In this document: in pieces, positions 62,166-64,000 of the stretch | Layout: every line of letters starts with the position of its first letter | Numbering within the stretch: position 1 is the first letter of the stretch | Made by a program: the position numbers and the translations under genes | Notes under the pieces: generated by a model | The model's database searches: none | Told to the model about the DNA's origin: nothing | What the model saw: only the letters and a program-made list of their open reading frames with translations | Source of the DNA: Deltaproteobacteria bacterium | GTDB taxonomy: Bacteria > Desulfobacterota > JAFDED01 | Assembly: GCA_019310535.1 (NCBI GenBank) | Contig: JAFDED010000004.1 | Span: forward strand, 1-64,000 | DNA length: 64,000 nt | Reading direction: 5' to 3'

Positions 62166-64000
62166 ATGGGATTTTCTGACAGAAATCCGAAGTTCCGGGT
62201 GGGAATCGACATCGGGGGCACCTTCACCGATCTGTTCCTTGTCCGGGATGATCGGGCTGCCGCCCGGCACAAACTTCTGACGACCCCGCACGATCCATCG
62301 GAGGCAATGTTTCAGGGGTTGCAAGAGCTGTTGAGCAGGCACAACCTTTCCATGGACGATTGCCTGGTCATCATTCACGGGACAACTCTGGTGACCAACG
62401 CCATCATCGAGCGCAAAGGCTCAAAAACCGCTCTGATCACTACAGATGGTTTTCGTGATCTGTACGAGATGGGCCGTGAACTGAGATACGACATATACGA
62501 CCTGGAAATTGATCGACCCCGGCCCCTTGTGCCCAGAGACCTTCGATGGGGGCTGAAGGAGCGTGTATCGTCAGAGGGACGGATTCTGGTTCCTCTGGAC
62601 GAAGAACAGGCTCGGGACATAGCCAATCGATTAGCCCGCGAAAACATAGAGGCCGTTGGGATTTCCTTTCTCCATGCCTACCGGAACCCGTCGCACGAGC
62701 AGAAGATGGGGGAGATCATCCGGGAGCACACCCCTCATATGTTTATTTCCATTTCTTCGGAGGTGGTGCCCGCCATACGGGAATACGAACGGACGTCCAC
62801 CACGGTGGCCAATGCCTACGTTCAGAGCATGGTGGCAAGCTACCTTGAGCGGCTTCAGGAACGTCTGGCGCAGACAGGCTTCGATGGCCGGTTGTACCTG
62901 ATGATGTCCAATGGCGGAGTCATGACGCCCGAGATGGCCCGGAAGTTTCCCGTTCGTATGTTGGAGTCCGGACCTGCCGCCGGCGCTCTGGGGGCTGCTT
63001 ACCTGGCTCGCCGGGGACGGAATAAGCGTGTGTTGTCCTTTGACATGGGAGGCACAACTGCCAAAACCTGCCTGATCGATGACGGAGAACCGCTGGTTGC
63101 CCCTGAGTTCGAGGCGGCACGGATCGGTCGGTTCAAAAAGGGCAGCGGTCTGCCCATCCAAATACCTGCTGTCGAGATGATCGAGATCGGTGCAGGCGGC
63201 GGGAGCATTGCCCGGGTGGACGAACTGGGCTTGCTGAAAGTCGGGCCTGACAGCGCCGGGGCGGACCCCGGCCCGGCCTGTTATGGCCTTGGCGGTACGG
63301 AGCCTACTGTAACTGACGCGGATCTGATCCTCGGCTATCTCAGTCCCGAATACTTCCTGGGAGGGAAAATGCGGCTTGACCGGGAAGCAGCAGCGGAGGC
63401 TATTGCCCGACGTGTGGCACAACCCCTGGGAATCGACCTGCTGCAGGCTTCCTGGGGAATCCATGAGGTGGTTTGCGAAAATATGGCCATCGCCTCCCGC
63501 ATCCACATCCTGGAGCGCGGCCGTGATCCCAGGAACTACACAATGCTGGCCATGGGAGGGGCCGGTCCGGTCCATGCTCTCCGCATTGCCCAGAAGCTGG
63601 GCATCGAGCGGGTCATCATGCCTGCGGCGGCTGGTGTCTTTTCGGCCCTGGGCTTGCTGGTGGCGCCGTTGGCCTTTGACTACATACGCACCCGCTATAT
63701 GATCCTGGAAGAGGCTGACCTGGAAACAGTTTCAGCACTCTTCCGGGAGATGGAAAAAGATGGGTACACTCAATTAGACGCACTCGGGATCACGGAAGAA
63801 AAGGCCATGGTTCAACGATCGGCTGACATGCGATATCTCGGACAGGGCCATGAGATCAAGGTGGTGCTCCCCGGCGGAGAAATGGACGGGCAGTGGATCA
63901 AAAAAGCGTACCAGGCTTTCGAACAGGCTTATCGGACACTCTATCACCGTTCTCTGGATGAGATTCCTGTGGAGGTGGTTAACTGGCGATGCGTGATCTC
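62166..64000 (+). CDS. hyuA: Hydantoinase/oxoprolinase A-type subunit (partial, runs off right edge)
   Basis: This open frame was not in the track because it has no stop before the window end. At least 611 codons are present. The N-terminus reads RVGIDIGGTFTDLF, the ASKHA-type phosphate-binding motif of HyuA; VIHGTTLVTNAIIE, LSFDMGGTTAKTCLI and GADPGPACYG follow. It starts 1 bp after the hyuB stop, so the two are coupled. The family hydrolyses hydantoins or 5-oxoproline with ATP or takes part in ketone carboxylation. With a D-glutamate-cyclase-like gene upstream, 5-oxoprolinase activity is favoured. Confidence 0.9.
   Translation, partial: MGFSDRNPKFRVGIDIGGTFTDLFLVRDDRAAARHKLLTTPHDPSEAMFQGLQELLSRHNLSMDDCLVIIHGTTLVTNAIIERKGSKTALITTDGFRDLYEMGRELRYDIYDLEIDRPRPLVPRDLRWGLKERVSSEGRILVPLDEEQARDIANRLARENIEAVGISFLHAYRNPSHEQKMGEIIREHTPHMFISISSEVVPAIREYERTSTTVANAYVQSMVASYLERLQERLAQTGFDGRLYLMMSNGGVMTPEMARKFPVRMLESGPAAGALGAAYLARRGRNKRVLSFDMGGTTAKTCLIDDGEPLVAPEFEAARIGRFKKGSGLPIQIPAVEMIEIGAGGGSIARVDELGLLKVGPDSAGADPGPACYGLGGTEPTVTDADLILGYLSPEYFLGGKMRLDREAAAEAIARRVAQPLGIDLLQASWGIHEVVCENMAIASRIHILERGRDPRNYTMLAMGGAGPVHALRIAQKLGIERVIMPAAAGVFSALGLLVAPLAFDYIRTRYMILEEADLETVSALFREMEKDGYTQLDALGITEEKAMVQRSADMRYLGQGHEIKVVLPGGEMDGQWIKKAYQAFEQAYRTLYHRSLDEIPVEVVNWRCVI

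Noticed and set aside
62631-63575. 314-residue minus-strand ORF
   Set aside because: Antisense to hyuA, which has clear ASKHA and family motifs but was missing from the track because it has no stop in the window.

Overview
The window looks like the replication-origin region of a Gram-negative anaerobe, most likely a member of the Desulfobacterota (former Deltaproteobacteria). This placement is inferred from several features: the order parA-parB-dnaA-dnaN-gyrB-gyrA, a GyrB with the long Gram-negative insert, hopanoid genes (hpnH, hpnM/hpnN-like), Feo iron uptake, TRAP-TAXI and tripartite tricarboxylate transporters, and acyl-CoA metabolism. No rRNA, tRNA, CRISPR array or intact insertion sequence was seen. 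The first 10 kb is visibly more AT-rich than the rest.

Layout. (1) 0.2-10.5 kb: chromosome partition and replication genes, with a probable oriC upstream of dnaA marked by two opposed DnaA boxes. An apparently exported isoaspartyl methyltransferase follows. (2) 10.6-18.5 kb: a multi-pass spermidine-synthase-like membrane protein, RtcB RNA ligase, penicillin-binding protein 1A and a small alpha/beta hydrolase. (3) 18.6-22.9 kb: an iron locus with a Fur regulator behind a Fur-box-like promoter, a Fur-FeoA-FeoA fusion protein, FeoB and a small Cys-rich Feo-associated membrane protein. A 440-bp insert with hairpins and a dispersed repeat separates the FeoA fusion from feoB. (4) 23.2-28.7 kb: Hsp20, Lon protease, an ALDH7-type aldehyde dehydrogenase and an Asp/Glu-racemase-like enzyme. 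(5) 29.0-30.2 kb: a two-domain nucleotidyltransferase-like/CDP-alcohol phosphatidyltransferase.

(6) 30.4-45.6 kb: thirteen tightly packed minus-strand genes that look like one operon. From the 5' end they are ispH, hpnH, a HAD phosphatase, a sugar-type nucleotidyltransferase, an ATP-grasp enzyme, a class III aminotransferase, a Gfo/Idh/MocA dehydrogenase, a second two-domain CDP-alcohol phosphatidyltransferase, an HpnL/LPG-synthase-type flippase, a TolC-like channel, an HpnN-like RND transporter, an HpnM/MlaC-like periplasmic carrier and a radical SAM/SPASM enzyme. Read together, this is a candidate pathway for making a modified polar lipid (a decorated hopanoid, or an amino-polyol phospholipid) and moving it to the outer membrane. 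It is the strongest candidate here for an undescribed system.

(7) 46.2-50.2 kb: a thiolase, a GntR/HutC regulator and an acyl-CoA dehydrogenase, separated by AT-rich spacers with dyads and gene remnants. (8) 51.0-64.0 kb: a plus-strand catabolic and transport cluster. It holds a small exported protein, a TAXI receptor, a fused TRAP permease, a DUF1850 protein, a D-glutamate-cyclase-like enzyme, TctC-TctB-TctA, a fold-type-IV aminotransferase, and HyuB and HyuA (5-oxoprolinase/hydantoinase type; hyuA runs off the right edge). The combination suggests uptake and breakdown of D-glutamate, 5-oxoproline or a related cyclic amide. In both transporter sets a strong stem-loop lies between the binding-protein gene and the membrane genes.

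Coordinates and start codons rest on reading frame, ribosome-binding sites and family length. No database search was possible, so all family assignments come from recognised motifs.
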